Of a stretch of 64,000 nucleotides of DNA, positions 1 to 8,329 are shown one piece after another (positions within the stretch are counted from its first letter, which is position 1; each line of letters begins with the position of its first letter). Below the pieces are notes generated by a model. It saw only the letters and a list, made by a program, of their open reading frames with translations. It was not told where the DNA came from and searched no databases. Position numbers and translations under genes: made by a program. Location: the NCBI RefSeq assembly GCF_000696095.1, contig NZ_BAYX01000016.1:57402-121401 (forward strand), read 5' to 3'. The DNA is from Rhizobium rhizogenes NBRC 13257. GTDB taxonomy: Bacteria > Pseudomonadota > Alphaproteobacteria > Rhizobiales > Rhizobiaceae.

Positions 1-635
1 ACGCTGATAATGTTCCCTCGAGCCTTGGCCACCTGCTCGGATTTGCCTGGGTCTTTTCCGATATGGGCAAGCGAGCCCGCCTCTTTCGAAAATTGCTCGT
101 AGACTTTCCGCGCTCGCACGAATGTCGGCAGAGCCGGAAGCCTGTTGTCGCGGATCATCTTCACCGCGTCCTGAAACGCCGTCGTGTTGGTGTCGATGCC
201 TTCAACGCGATTGAGTATGAGCCTGAGGGGTGCTCGTTTCAGATTGTTCTCAGCCCACTCGAAGAGTTTTACGGTCTCCACCATTTCCATCACATTGGCC
301 TTGGTCGGCACCAGTGTGATGTCGCTCGAGACAATCGACGCGATCAACAGATCGTTCATGGAACCCTGGACGTCGATCAGGATGATTTCGGCATTCGATG
401 TCGTGAGCGCGACTTTCAGATCCTGTGGCGTGTTTGCCGGTACCACCATCAGTGATGGCGGCAAGGTGCCAGCGCGCTGGCATCGGTTCACCCACTGAAG
501 ACAGGATTGTTGCTTTTGGTCGGCATCGATGATCAGAACCTTGGCGCCGTTCTGGGCAAGCTCGGATGCGATGAGAAGGCATAAGGTGGATTTGCCGACA
601 CCGCCTTTTGAGTTCGCCACAGCGATGATGGTCAT
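1..635 (-). CDS. ParA/VirC1-like ATPase, C-terminus cut by window edge
   Basis: The reverse strand from an ATG at 635 reads MTIIAVANSKGGVGKSTLCL, a deviant Walker A (KGGVGKST) at residues 9-16, followed by a Walker A' region (IIDADQKQ) and IILIDVQG. This is the ParA/MinD/VirC1 family of cytosolic, DNA-associated P-loop ATPases. The frame stays open to base 1, so about 211 residues are visible and the 3' end is missing. It diverges from mobC, with oriT between them, so a role in relaxosome recruitment (as known for VirC1) or in plasmid partition of the transfer strand fits better than a repA role; no ParB partner is visible. An AT-rich inverted repeat lies about 30 bases upstream of the start and may be an autoregulatory site. 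The family call is firm; the role is inferred. Confidence 0.85.
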   Translation of the reverse strand, partial: MTIIAVANSKGGVGKSTLCLLIASELAQNGAKVLIIDADQKQQSCLQWVNRCQRAGTLPPSLMVVPANTPQDLKVALTTSNAEIILIDVQGSMNDLLIASIVSSDITLVPTKANVMEMVETVKLFEWAENNLKRAPLRLILNRVEGIDTNTTAFQDAVKMIRDNRLPALPTFVRARKVYEQFSKEAGSLAHIGKDPGKSEQVAKARGNIIS

Positions 636-662
636 TGAGCAAGTCCCCATGGTGTGGTGAAT

Positions 663-687
663 GTATTTATATATACCAAATAAATAC
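663..687. promoter_or_regulatory. AT-rich inverted repeat upstream of the ParA-like gene
   Basis: Two perfect 8-base arms, GTATTTAT and ATAAATAC, are separated by 9 bases and lie 28 bases upstream of the ParA-like start codon. This is a plausible operator or promoter element. It contains TATATAAAT (reverse strand), which also occurs in the divergent promoter region before virB1 (around 24000). Confidence 0.45.
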
Positions 688-1000
688 CGGTTCCACCTTT
701 TGCAAGCGTTATTGCTACAGGCACTGATCGCAGGTTGGGTGCTGGTCCCAGCTGTGCATGTGCCGGCGCTTCTGCCAGCAGCATTAGTCCCAAAGCTGCG
801 GTCGCTGATCTGACTTTGTGCAGGGCCGTTGCTTGCATCACTGATATCAGCTCCAGCCCGTCATGCGCTCTTGCCACTGTGCTCCGTTTTGGGAGTGCGC
901 GTACTGTCATCACTACTGATACTGCCGGAAATGATTGCAGTGTGGCCACTTCTAGAAGTTATATAAGTAACTGAAATATAATGATAAAGTGAATTATTTG

Positions 1001-1036
1001 GTTGGCAGGATAGCAGTTTTCGGTGTACGAAAACTG
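1001..1036 (-). other. oriT: origin of transfer (oriT) with RP4/VirD2-type nic core
   Basis: On the reverse strand 1013-1003 reads CTATCCTGCCA. This contains the YATCCTG|C nic core recognised by RP4 TraI and VirD2-type (MOBP) relaxases, with the expected cut after the G at position 1006. Immediately beside it is a perfect 9-base inverted repeat (CAGTTTTCG / CGAAAACTG, 1014-1022 and 1028-1036, 5-base loop), as in RP4, where the accessory protein binds next to nic. It lies about 75 bases before mobC and between two divergent transfer genes. Sequence and position agree; nicking itself is not shown. Confidence 0.8.
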
Positions 1037-1112
1037 TCTGTGCCCGATGGGCGGCCTAACGGCTGATTGGCTCGTCCGGCAGTCGCCATAAGGGCGACCG
1101 GAGCGAGAAGGC

Positions 1113-1520
1113 ATGAGCGAGATCGGGATTGGACAAAGGCGAACGAACCGAAACAGATCGGTGCGTGTCAGGCTGTCGGAGGCCGAATTCTGCGCCCTTA
1201 TCGCCTTTGCCACGGATGCCGCACTGCCCACCAGCGAGGTGTTGAGGCGATTGGCCCGCGAGGCTTCTGGCCTTGGTCCAACTTTCGAGGGAGATATGTC
1301 GAAGAAAATTCAATCGACAATCGTTCAGCTTCGTAAGATCGGCGTCAACCTGAACCAGATTGCGCGTGTTCTGAACAGCGGCAGCACACCCGGTTATGAG
1401 CCTCTGCTGGGCGGTGTCGAAAGGCTCGCAAGGCTCGTCGCGCAGCACGAACGTGATCTCGACGAGCTGAGGGCGAGGGGGCGCACTCGCGGACTGCGTC
1501 TGGTGAGAACCGATGTTTGA
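1113..1520 (+). CDS. mobC: MobC-like relaxosome accessory protein
   Basis: A 135-residue protein. The N-terminal RSVRVRLSEAEFCALIAFA segment is a ribbon-helix-helix-like DNA-binding element. The central IQSTIVQLRKIGVNLNQIARVLN (about residues 68-90) is the hallmark of the MobC/BMC mobilisation family, and a helical charged tail follows. Proteins of this family bind oriT and help open it for the relaxase. The start has a GAGAAGG ribosome-binding site. The gene overlaps the relaxase by 8 bases, so the two are translationally coupled, and it lies directly downstream of oriT. Confidence 0.85.
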   Translation: MSEIGIGQRRTNRNRSVRVRLSEAEFCALIAFATDAALPTSEVLRRLAREASGLGPTFEGDMSKKIQSTIVQLRKIGVNLNQIARVLNSGSTPGYEPLLGGVERLARLVAQHERDLDELRARGRTRGLRLVRTDV

Positions 1521-4500
1521 CGTCGACGCCTTCGTCGAACTGCTTGATGACATCGAGCGACGCAAAAGGCAGCGTATAGCCGCCAGTTTCCCGTCGCAGC
1601 AGGGCGTCGATATACTGCCCATGAAGAAGGTGCGGCAGAAGCCCGGACCAAAGCCGAAGCGGCATGGGCCCGTTGGTCTACCATATACGGGCAGCAAGCC
1701 GCGCACGGGTGCCGCACCGATGGATCTGCTGCTCGAAGATGAGTGGCGCAAGCGTCGTAGGGGTGGGGGAGGCGGGGGCAGCTTACCCGCTCGCAGCCTC
1801 AGTCAGCCTGATAAGACCAAGCTGAAACCTGGGCCGAATACCGGCACTGGCACTGCGGGAGCGAAGGCGGAAACTCGCATCCGGATCGCTGGTCCGCAGG
1901 AACGCCTTGCGATCGCCGGGGGATCACAGCCGGCTGTCGTTAAGCTCGTCAGCTATGCCGCCGGAAGCAGCCGTGTCGCAAAACTTCTCACCTATCAGAA
2001 CCGGGATGGTGAATTGGCCGTCGAGCGCGAGACCGGTGCGCAAATGGCGGGTGGGCAATGGATCCAGGCGCTCGCCGACGAATGGGCGGAAGAGGACGGC
2101 CGGCAGCCGTCAAAGGATGTACTGCGGCTCTCGCTGTCAGTTCGTTCGGATTCTGATGAAACCATCGGCGCGGCGTTGAAGGTGGCATTGCCCGGTCATC
2201 GGATAGCATGGGCGAGCCGGCCGACTGACGCGGGAGAGGGGCGGATCGTCGACCTCGTCATGAGTGCCGCGGCGCGCGCTCATCCCAGGCAGCACCACGT
2301 GCAGCGCATCTACAACAATCGGAAATCACTGGCCGGCCTCGCGGCACGGCTCGAAGACACATTCGGTGCTGGCACGGCAATCGAGGTTCATGGCTTTGCG
2401 CATGGAGTTGAGGGTGTCGGCCGCTATCTTGCCCAGGTCCGCAAGGGGACGCGCCATGCCGTGTGGTCGGCTCGCATGGACAAGGGTGGAACTTTCGTTG
2501 GAGATGTCTTGGTTGGCGCCGGCGCGAGCTCTCTGGCAGAAGCAAAGGACTGGAAGCGGGATCTTCGCTCGCAGGAACGACGCGACGTCGCCCATATCAT
2601 CTTCAGCGCCAAACCTGGCACATCGCGCGAACGCTTCGTTGACGCCGTGCGCGAAACACTTGCCCGGGAGTTTGCCGGGCATCGTTACGCCTTTGTGTTG
2701 CATGAGGATCGGCAACATCTGCATGTTCACGCGGCGGTGAAAATGCAGTCTGAGACCGGCCAGCGTCTTCATCCGCGCATCCAGGATTTTAAGCGCTGGC
2801 GCCAGACACTCGCCGAAGAAGCGCGGGAGCGGGATATCCCGATGGATGCGGTAAGCCGTTTCGAGCGGGCCAATCCGCCCGGCTACAAGCTGAAGGATAT
2901 TCGTCGCATTCAACGCGGCATCGCCACGGACAACGCGCGCCGACGCGTCGAAGCGGTGAAGAATGGTGCCGTTCATATTCCGGCTCGGGAAGAGGGCAAG
3001 CGCCGTGCGGCGGCCTCGGCGCATGGTTGGGGTCACGTGGCAGCTGTTACCACGCAGGCGGTTCCTGAGATCGCTCCGGAGGCCGGTGTGCTGCGTCTCT
3101 ATCGTGCCGAACGGCCGGCCTCCCGTTCGTCGGCGCCGATCTTTACCCGTGATCGCGCCCAGGCTGCGGAATTGGCCGAGCGGTATGGCGGAGCGCTGAG
3201 CTTCATCGATGTTCGTCCGACCGAGATGCATCAGATCAAGCCGGCGCGCGGTCAGTCTCGCATGGGCGGCGGCGATGACCGCTTCGTGGTCGCCCGCGAA
3301 CTGGCGGACACGATGCGCCTGGTTCCTCCGGCAGAAGCAACCACTGCAAGGATTATGCGGTTTCGCCAACGCAGCGAGATTGCTGTTCGAGCGATCGAGG
3401 AGATCGCCAACGAAGACCAATCCCCCGGATATCAGATAGGCACTGCGACAAAGGAGACCGACGACATGGCAAATCTCGATACTATGAAAACCTCCTTCGC
3501 GGAGATGGACGAGCAGATGGAGGTCATCAGGAAAAATCTTCCGACCGACCGCCAACCGCAAATCGACGAACTGCATGGCAAGCTGAAGCGGACGCAGCAG
3601 GAGATGCTCAAGGCGCAAGAGACGATCGAGAAGAGACGGGGAACGGTCGAGGGCGAGAGCTTTGTCCAGCCCATAAAACATGAGTTCAGCCAATTTGCTG
3701 CCGAGGAGCGGGGTGAGGTGATCCGCTATGTCAATCGGACGGCGAACGGCAGCGCCGGCGCCGTTGCGTTTACCGATCATGGCGACAAAGTCGAGATTGC
3801 CCGTTGGAAGGATCGCGAGGCAGTGCTGGCGGCCATGCAGGTGGCTTCGCAGAAATGGGACGCTTTGACGATCAATGGAACCGACAGCTACAAAGCGATC
3901 GCCGTCGAGCTTGCCGCGGAGCATGGGTTCAAGATCACCAACCCTGAGCTGCAGGACAAGCTCGTCGTGGCGAGTGAGCGGATTGCCCGAAATCGGGCTG
4001 GTCGTGCCGGGATTGCCCCAGGCGTACTCCCCGAGAGCGCAAAGCCTGAGACACAAATAGAGACCCCGGCGTCTGCTACTGAGCTCGTCATTCCAGAAAG
4101 GTCGTCGGAACCGGTGATCGACGGCGACAAGGTCAGGCCTGCCGACCGCGACCGGGGCGCGATGCTCGCAGCAATGCGCGAGGCCGCGAAAAAATGGGAT
4201 ACAATCACCGTCAACGGATCCGCAAAGGATAAGGCGCTGGCTGTCGAGCTTGCGGTCGAACACGGTTTCCAGATTTCCAATCCCGAGCTGCAGGAGAAGC
4301 TCGCTGCCGCCAGGGAGAAGGTCGATCAGCGCCGGCAAAGAGAGCTGGCCCGGGAAGAAAAACTGACGGGGTTCGTCGACGGCTCACAGACACTGCGCGA
4401 CACCGAGCTCGATCGCCCGGTCGGAGAGGGCAGGGAGGCCGGCTCCGTCAGCGCGACCATGAGACAAGGTCGGCTTGTTGCTCATGGTGCTGCGCCTTAC

Positions 4501-5097
4501 GAGCAGAATCCGGAAAATGACGCGAGCTATTATGTTACGCTTGCGCGGGCCAATGGCGACCAGCAAACAATCTGGGGTGTCGGCCTCGAAAGGGAAATGC
4601 GGACGCATAGGCCTGAGATCGGCGAGCATATCACCGTAAGCTATACCGGTTCCGAGCCGGTCGTTGTCGATGGTGAACTCAGGAATCGCCATAATTGGCA
4701 GATCGGGCGGGCGGGTCCTTCGGACAAGCTTACCGACAATACTATAGGTCGAAGCGATGCTAAAATTGCCATCGCGCTTGAAACCGTTCGTGATCGAACG
4801 GATGCCGAGGCGCAGCGCGAGGTTCGCCAAGCCGAGCGCGGTGCCGCCACGAATGAGCGGCCGGTCGACGGCGGCGGCGAGGATCATGCATATCGCACCC
4901 AGGCCGAGGCAAGTGCGGCCGTTCGCGCCGAACGCGTGGTGGATCAGAATCCGTCAAAGCCGATCCCGGTCGATGTGAATCAGTCGCCTGAAATCGAGCG
5001 CCAACGTCAGATCCAACAGGAGCTGCTAGCTGAGAAACAAGAGAACCGTCAGGTCGAAGCGCAAAAGCAGTCACGGAAGCCACGTCAGAGGCAATAG
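1513..5097 (+). CDS. VirD2-like (MOBP-type) relaxase with LPD7 domains
   Basis: A 1194-residue protein expected to nick oriT, stay bound to the 5' end and pilot the strand into the T4SS. Residues 1-120 are basic and low in complexity, with a glycine run near 84-90. The relaxase domain covers about 140-480. The metal-binding HxH motif is visible as HEDRQHLHVH (397-406), and a candidate catalytic tyrosine lies in VSYAAGSSRVAKLLTY (148/161). The region after the motif (HPRIQDFKRWRQTLAEEARE) is typical of VirD2-type enzymes. Two copies of an LPD7-like segment follow (about 750-820 and 877-936; KWDxxTxNGxxxxKAxAVELAxEHGF), the second shorter. The C-terminal ~250 residues are charged and probably hold the secretion signal. 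The protein is far longer than VirD2 (about 450 aa). Length and gene order resemble rhizobial relaxases outside the Ti TraA group. Confidence 0.88.
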   Translation: MFDVDAFVELLDDIERRKRQRIAASFPSQQGVDILPMKKVRQKPGPKPKRHGPVGLPYTGSKPRTGAAPMDLLLEDEWRKRRRGGGGGGSLPARSLSQPDKTKLKPGPNTGTGTAGAKAETRIRIAGPQERLAIAGGSQPAVVKLVSYAAGSSRVAKLLTYQNRDGELAVERETGAQMAGGQWIQALADEWAEEDGRQPSKDVLRLSLSVRSDSDETIGAALKVALPGHRIAWASRPTDAGEGRIVDLVMSAAARAHPRQHHVQRIYNNRKSLAGLAARLEDTFGAGTAIEVHGFAHGVEGVGRYLAQVRKGTRHAVWSARMDKGGTFVGDVLVGAGASSLAEAKDWKRDLRSQERRDVAHIIFSAKPGTSRERFVDAVRETLAREFAGHRYAFVLHEDRQHLHVHAAVKMQSETGQRLHPRIQDFKRWRQTLAEEARERDIPMDAVSRFERANPPGYKLKDIRRIQRGIATDNARRRVEAVKNGAVHIPAREEGKRRAAASAHGWGHVAAVTTQAVPEIAPEAGVLRLYRAERPASRSSAPIFTRDRAQAAELAERYGGALSFIDVRPTEMHQIKPARGQSRMGGGDDRFVVARELADTMRLVPPAEATTARIMRFRQRSEIAVRAIEEIANEDQSPGYQIGTATKETDDMANLDTMKTSFAEMDEQMEVIRKNLPTDRQPQIDELHGKLKRTQQEMLKAQETIEKRRGTVEGESFVQPIKHEFSQFAAEERGEVIRYVNRTANGSAGAVAFTDHGDKVEIARWKDREAVLAAMQVASQKWDALTINGTDSYKAIAVELAAEHGFKITNPELQDKLVVASERIARNRAGRAGIAPGVLPESAKPETQIETPASATELVIPERSSEPVIDGDKVRPADRDRGAMLAAMREAAKKWDTITVNGSAKDKALAVELAVEHGFQISNPELQEKLAAAREKVDQRRQRELAREEKLTGFVDGSQTLRDTELDRPVGEGREAGSVSATMRQGRLVAHGAAPYEQNPENDASYYVTLARANGDQQTIWGVGLEREMRTHRPEIGEHITVSYTGSEPVVVDGELRNRHNWQIGRAGPSDKLTDNTIGRSDAKIAIALETVRDRTDAEAQREVRQAERGAATNERPVDGGGEDHAYRTQAEASAAVRAERVVDQNPSKPIPVDVNQSPEIERQRQIQQELLAEKQENRQVEAQKQSRKPRQRQ

Positions 5098-5759
5098 GTT
5101 CTCGAGGGTTTGGCTCTTCTGACGAACATGAGAGAACTCGGAGCGGCAGGCCACAAAGTATGTATGGCGCGGTGACCCGCAGGTGAGAACACCAGGCCAA
5201 CGGCCACGACAGGTGCCATCAGCCAGTTGGCCAGACTTTGACGGCAAGGCGCTTGAACTCGAGCACACCAAGCGCGCGCCGCTTCCGAGCTTTGGGCCTT
5301 GGCCGCGCAAGCCGCTCTGCGACGGCCGTGTAGGGTGCCTCCCAGATCTCGCGAAGATCCAAGTGGCGTGGTCGAGAAGCACTCGCAGGACCGTGTTGCA
5401 GCTTGCTTAATCCGGCCGAGCCTCTGGCGCGAGTTGAAAGCTCGTCCCTGGATCTGGATGCGTTCCCCGCTCCCGTCAGGCGCGCAGCTTGCGGGTCAGC
5501 CGGTAATATTCCGCAGCGAGAGGCTTAATGCCAGTCAGAGTCTCCCGGCCTCGAACGGCTGTTTCTGTGTCAGTCATGACCTTTAACGCGATTCCTTGCT
5601 GGCTTTGGGGGGGCAGACTGCAACACATATCGCGGGGACTGTAGGATCCTACAATTGACGGCGAGCTAATACTTTTATGAGTAGCGACCCGGCTCGAATG
5701 TTGGTCATATTCGATCTGGATAGCCACTCACAGTATCGGAAAGCATTTGGAGGTACAGC
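5098..5759. other. gene-poor stretch after the relaxase
   Basis: I find no convincing full gene here. The open frames are short, lack ribosome-binding sites and look random. The only recognisable trace is the 33-codon fragment on the reverse strand at 5476-5577. The stretch separates the mobilisation genes from the cargo and may be decayed sequence at an old insertion boundary. Confidence 0.4.
5476..5577 (-). pseudogene. possible 5' fragment of a small rhizobial protein (DUF6998-like)
   Basis: From an ATG at 5577 the frame reads MTDTETAVRGRETLTGIKPL followed by AAEYYRLTRKLRA and then a stop. The pattern 'IKPLAAEYYRLTGKPLG' begins a longer conserved protein that I recall from alpha-proteobacterial genomes. 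Here it ends at the point where that conserved sequence should continue. I read it as a truncated remnant. No function is claimed, and the family assignment is from memory. Confidence 0.3.
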
Positions 5760-6056
5760 ATGTCCCATGGCGAGACGTTCACCTTTTACACTTACTCAAC
5801 TGCTGGCAAGGGCCGCGATGATCGGTGGGCCTATACGGGTATTCCAGAGATTTTCTTTCACGACGAGAGCAGTGCACGCGAGGCGCTTCATGATCTGCGC
5901 GCAGACGTCGAGAGCGAGCCGGAGAACACGTGGTCGCCCATGCAGCTTGAGAAGATCGAAACTGTTCCGATCTCGAAGAAAAGCATCTTTGCGTTGCTGA
6001 ATGAAGGCGCAGGCGCCTTTGTGAAGAGCTACGAAGTCATCGAAATCATCTACTGA
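5760..6056 (+). CDS. small protein of unknown function
   Basis: A 98-residue acidic soluble protein with no signal peptide or membrane segment. A good ribosome-binding site (TTGGAGG, 8 bases before the ATG) and a compositionally sensible sequence support a real gene. The visible core is DRWAYTGIPEIFFHDESSAR and a C-terminal half with mixed helix/strand character. I do not recognise the family. It stands alone, with the exported-protein gene at 6208 about 150 bases downstream on the same strand, so the two could share a transcript. Confidence 0.6.
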   Translation: MSHGETFTFYTYSTAGKGRDDRWAYTGIPEIFFHDESSAREALHDLRADVESEPENTWSPMQLEKIETVPISKKSIFALLNEGAGAFVKSYEVIEIIY

Positions 6057-6207
6057 CATGGAACGCACAGAAACGCGCAGCTTCAGTCTGTCGAGTGGAA
6101 AATTGCAGAACTACGCAGTATGCAAAAGACGACTGACGCCGCCCACGATGATCGCTGGTGACAAGAAATCCAAGGTCGGCATCTTGGTATTCTACAGGAG
6201 GAAATGC

Positions 6208-6684
6208 ATGATTGGGCGCGCTGTAGTCACTTTATGTTTGTTGTCAACATCGGCTGTGGCTGCTGACTACAAGCCCTACCAGAATTCGAGGTTCGGCTAT
6301 TCGATCGATCTCCCATCGGAGTTCAAGGTCGTTTCGGTCGCCGACAATAATGACGGTATGAAGCTGGTTTCGCTGAATGGATCGGCGATGCTGTTGGTGT
6401 GGGGCAACCAAATCATGCAGGGAGGATTCAAAGCGGAGAGCGACTACCGACGCAAGTCGTACTCTGACGAAGGTTGGCAGATTTCTTACGAGAAGCACGC
6501 GACGGCTTGGGCGAGTTATTCCGGGGTCCGAGACGGCCGCATCCTTTATGTGAGAGAGATTGCGCTCTGCGATGATGCCATGGGCAATTTTTCGCTCGAA
6601 TACCCACAAGTCGACCAAAAGCGATATGGTGCTATCGTCGAAAGGCTTGTGAAGAGCCTTGCGGCTCCGAGACACTGCGAGTGA
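6208..6684 (+). CDS. exported protein of unknown function
   Basis: The chosen start at 6208 has a strong AGGAGG site and gives a clean signal peptide (MIGRAVVTLCLLSTSAVAAD, cut after AVA). Upstream in-frame starts would bury the signal sequence. The mature part, about 138 residues, begins YKPYQNSRFGYSIDLPSEFK, a pattern common in periplasmic proteins with a PsbP/DUF1795-like fold. It contains a single cysteine pair candidate (ALCDDAMG and the C-terminal RHCE). The domain resemblance is weak and the function unknown. Confidence 0.65.
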   Translation: MIGRAVVTLCLLSTSAVAADYKPYQNSRFGYSIDLPSEFKVVSVADNNDGMKLVSLNGSAMLLVWGNQIMQGGFKAESDYRRKSYSDEGWQISYEKHATAWASYSGVRDGRILYVREIALCDDAMGNFSLEYPQVDQKRYGAIVERLVKSLAAPRHCE

Positions 6685-6715
6685 AATTCCGCTCTGTTGT
6701 AACTATTTTCTTCTT

Positions 6716-7029
6716 CTAAGATCGCCTGATGCTAGGCGCGTTATCTGACTTACGAAGACGCAACATAACTTCGTATCCGAAAGTTTTGAGCAAAGAGCCT
6801 GCTGATGCATCCCCGTCAGCTACAACGTCGATGAAGTCGCTTTCACGGACTTCACCAGAAATCCGTGGCGCCTGATCAAAGCAATAGACCGACCATTCGG
6901 CGAATGATTGATATCCCTGTTGCCTTCGAACTGATCTAGGGCGAAGGCTCTCGCGCTGTTTTTGCCCAAGCCGATATGAGCGATGCTCACGACAAAAGTG
7001 TTATCGGCAATAGTCGTGTTCGGGCCCAT
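6716..7029 (-). pseudogene. frameshifted paralogue of the 39391-39672 gene
   Basis: From the ATG at 7029 the frame matches the intact gene at 39391-39672 (VVSIAHIGLGKNSARAFALD versus VVNVPHIGLSKDSARGFALD). It then runs out of frame after FALDQ. A one-base deletion just after that point (TTCGAAGGCAACAG here versus CTCGCCCGGCAACAG there) restores the match: RQQGYQSFAEWSV, SGEVRESDFIDVV, LLKTFGYEVMLRLRKSDN, ending at a TAG at 6718-6716. The two DNA segments are clearly homologous but diverged, so this is an old duplicate that has since broken. It lies immediately after the peptidase gene, on the same strand. The function of the intact family is unknown. Confidence 0.8.
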
Positions 7030-7030
7030 T

Positions 7031-8272
7031 TTACGGGTAGTGTCGGACATCGCCAGCCGCCAAAACGCAGATGGTCTGCGCGACTTGGAACGATCTCTCG
7101 AATGCAGGCACTGGAAGGAATTCGAAGCGGGAATGAAAATTGTAGGCGCCCGTGAAGAAATTCGGCGTCACCAATCCTCTTGCAGAGAGGGCGGCTCCAT
7201 CGGTTCCTCCCCGCATGGGAATTGGCTTCGGTTCGATACCTAGCCTGTCGAAAGCAGCAAAGAGCAGGTCTATGGAACGTCTGTCATCACCCAAGTGATC
7301 GTGGATGTTGTGGTAGGTGTCGCTTACTTGATGCACGATCTGCCCTGCTGGGTAGATCGAGCCAACCGTATCGGCTGCTTCTGCGATCCGCCGCTTGCGC
7401 CGCTCGAAGCTCTCCTTGTCAAAATCCCGGATCATGACTTTGAGCCGGGCTTCCGTATCGTTCGCTATGATGTCTTTGAACCAGAAATATCCTTCACGTC
7501 CGGAGGTTCGCTCGGGGGTCTCAGCACGATTGAACTGGGCGATGAAGTCGATCGCCATTAGAAGCGGGTTCACGAGGACGCCCTTGGCGGACATGGGATG
7601 AGCGCTAACCCCGGTGAAAACGACCTCACCAGAGGCGGCATTGAAATTCTCGAAGACGACTTCGCCGAGTTCACAGCAATCGATCGTATAGGCGAAGTCA
7701 CAGGGGAAACGGCCAAGATCGAGCGCTTTTGTGCCCCGCAAGCCGATTTCCTCGTCCGGGACGAAGGCAACGCAGATGTCGCCATGCGATCCCAAAGCAT
7801 TGAGCCGGCCGAGCAATGTCATGATAACGGCGATCGCCGCCTTGTTGTCCGCGCCGAGCACGCTTGTCCCATCGCTGAAAATGATGTCTTGACCTTCCCA
7901 ACCGCGTATTTCGGGATGTGCATTAACCCGAAGCCATATGTCTCGATCACGATTGAGACACAGGTCCTCTCCGTCGAAACGCAGGATTTGCGGGCGAATG
8001 GTCGGCGACAGGCCGACATCCACGGTGTCGAGATGCGCAATAAATCCGATGCGCGGCGCTTCCGGCCGTGTGCCGGGCTTCATCGCGGTCACGATGGCAT
8101 GGTCATCGATGGTCACGTTATCGAGGCCGAAACCTCGCAATTCATCGGCGAGTAATGCCGCAAGCCTGGCTTGACCCGGCGTCGAAGGCAGCGTCGGAGA
8201 CTTGGCATCACTCTGGCTTTCGATTGCGAGATAGCGAAAGAATCTCTCGATCAGTTCGTCGCAAGGATCCAT
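7031..8272 (-). CDS. pepT: M20-family tripeptide aminopeptidase (PepT-like)
   Basis: A 413-residue cytosolic zinc peptidase. Metal and catalytic motifs of the M20B family are in order: HLD (H80, D82), GADNKAA (D142), PDEEIG (E174/E175), a lid-domain motif SAHPMSAKG and a late NFHSRFEF histidine. PepT enzymes release N-terminal residues from tripeptides. The start at 8272 follows an AGGA site; an in-frame start 14 codons upstream lacks one. It is the last intact gene of a six-gene operon with a peptide ABC importer, so imported oligopeptides are the likely substrate. Specificity for tripeptides is inferred from the family. Confidence 0.85.
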   Translation of the reverse strand: MDPCDELIERFFRYLAIESQSDAKSPTLPSTPGQARLAALLADELRGFGLDNVTIDDHAIVTAMKPGTRPEAPRIGFIAHLDTVDVGLSPTIRPQILRFDGEDLCLNRDRDIWLRVNAHPEIRGWEGQDIIFSDGTSVLGADNKAAIAVIMTLLGRLNALGSHGDICVAFVPDEEIGLRGTKALDLGRFPCDFAYTIDCCELGEVVFENFNAASGEVVFTGVSAHPMSAKGVLVNPLLMAIDFIAQFNRAETPERTSGREGYFWFKDIIANDTEARLKVMIRDFDKESFERRKRRIAEAADTVGSIYPAGQIVHQVSDTYHNIHDHLGDDRRSIDLLFAAFDRLGIEPKPIPMRGGTDGAALSARGLVTPNFFTGAYNFHSRFEFLPVPAFERSFQVAQTICVLAAGDVRHYP

Positions 8273-8329
8273 GGTAGTTCCTGTCCGTGGCTTGGGTGGT
8301 AAAGGGGATATCATGTGTGGCAGGCTATC

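Noticed and set aside
1..635. ParA-like gene as repA of the plasmid replicon
   Set aside because: It lies more than 37 kb from repC in this window, is next to oriT, lacks the long N-terminal DNA-binding part of RepA, and has no repB beside it.
2326..4338. A 670-codon open frame on the reverse strand inside the relaxase gene
   Set aside because: It is antisense to a strongly supported relaxase, has no recognisable domain, and its length reflects the GC-rich codon pattern of the gene on the other strand.
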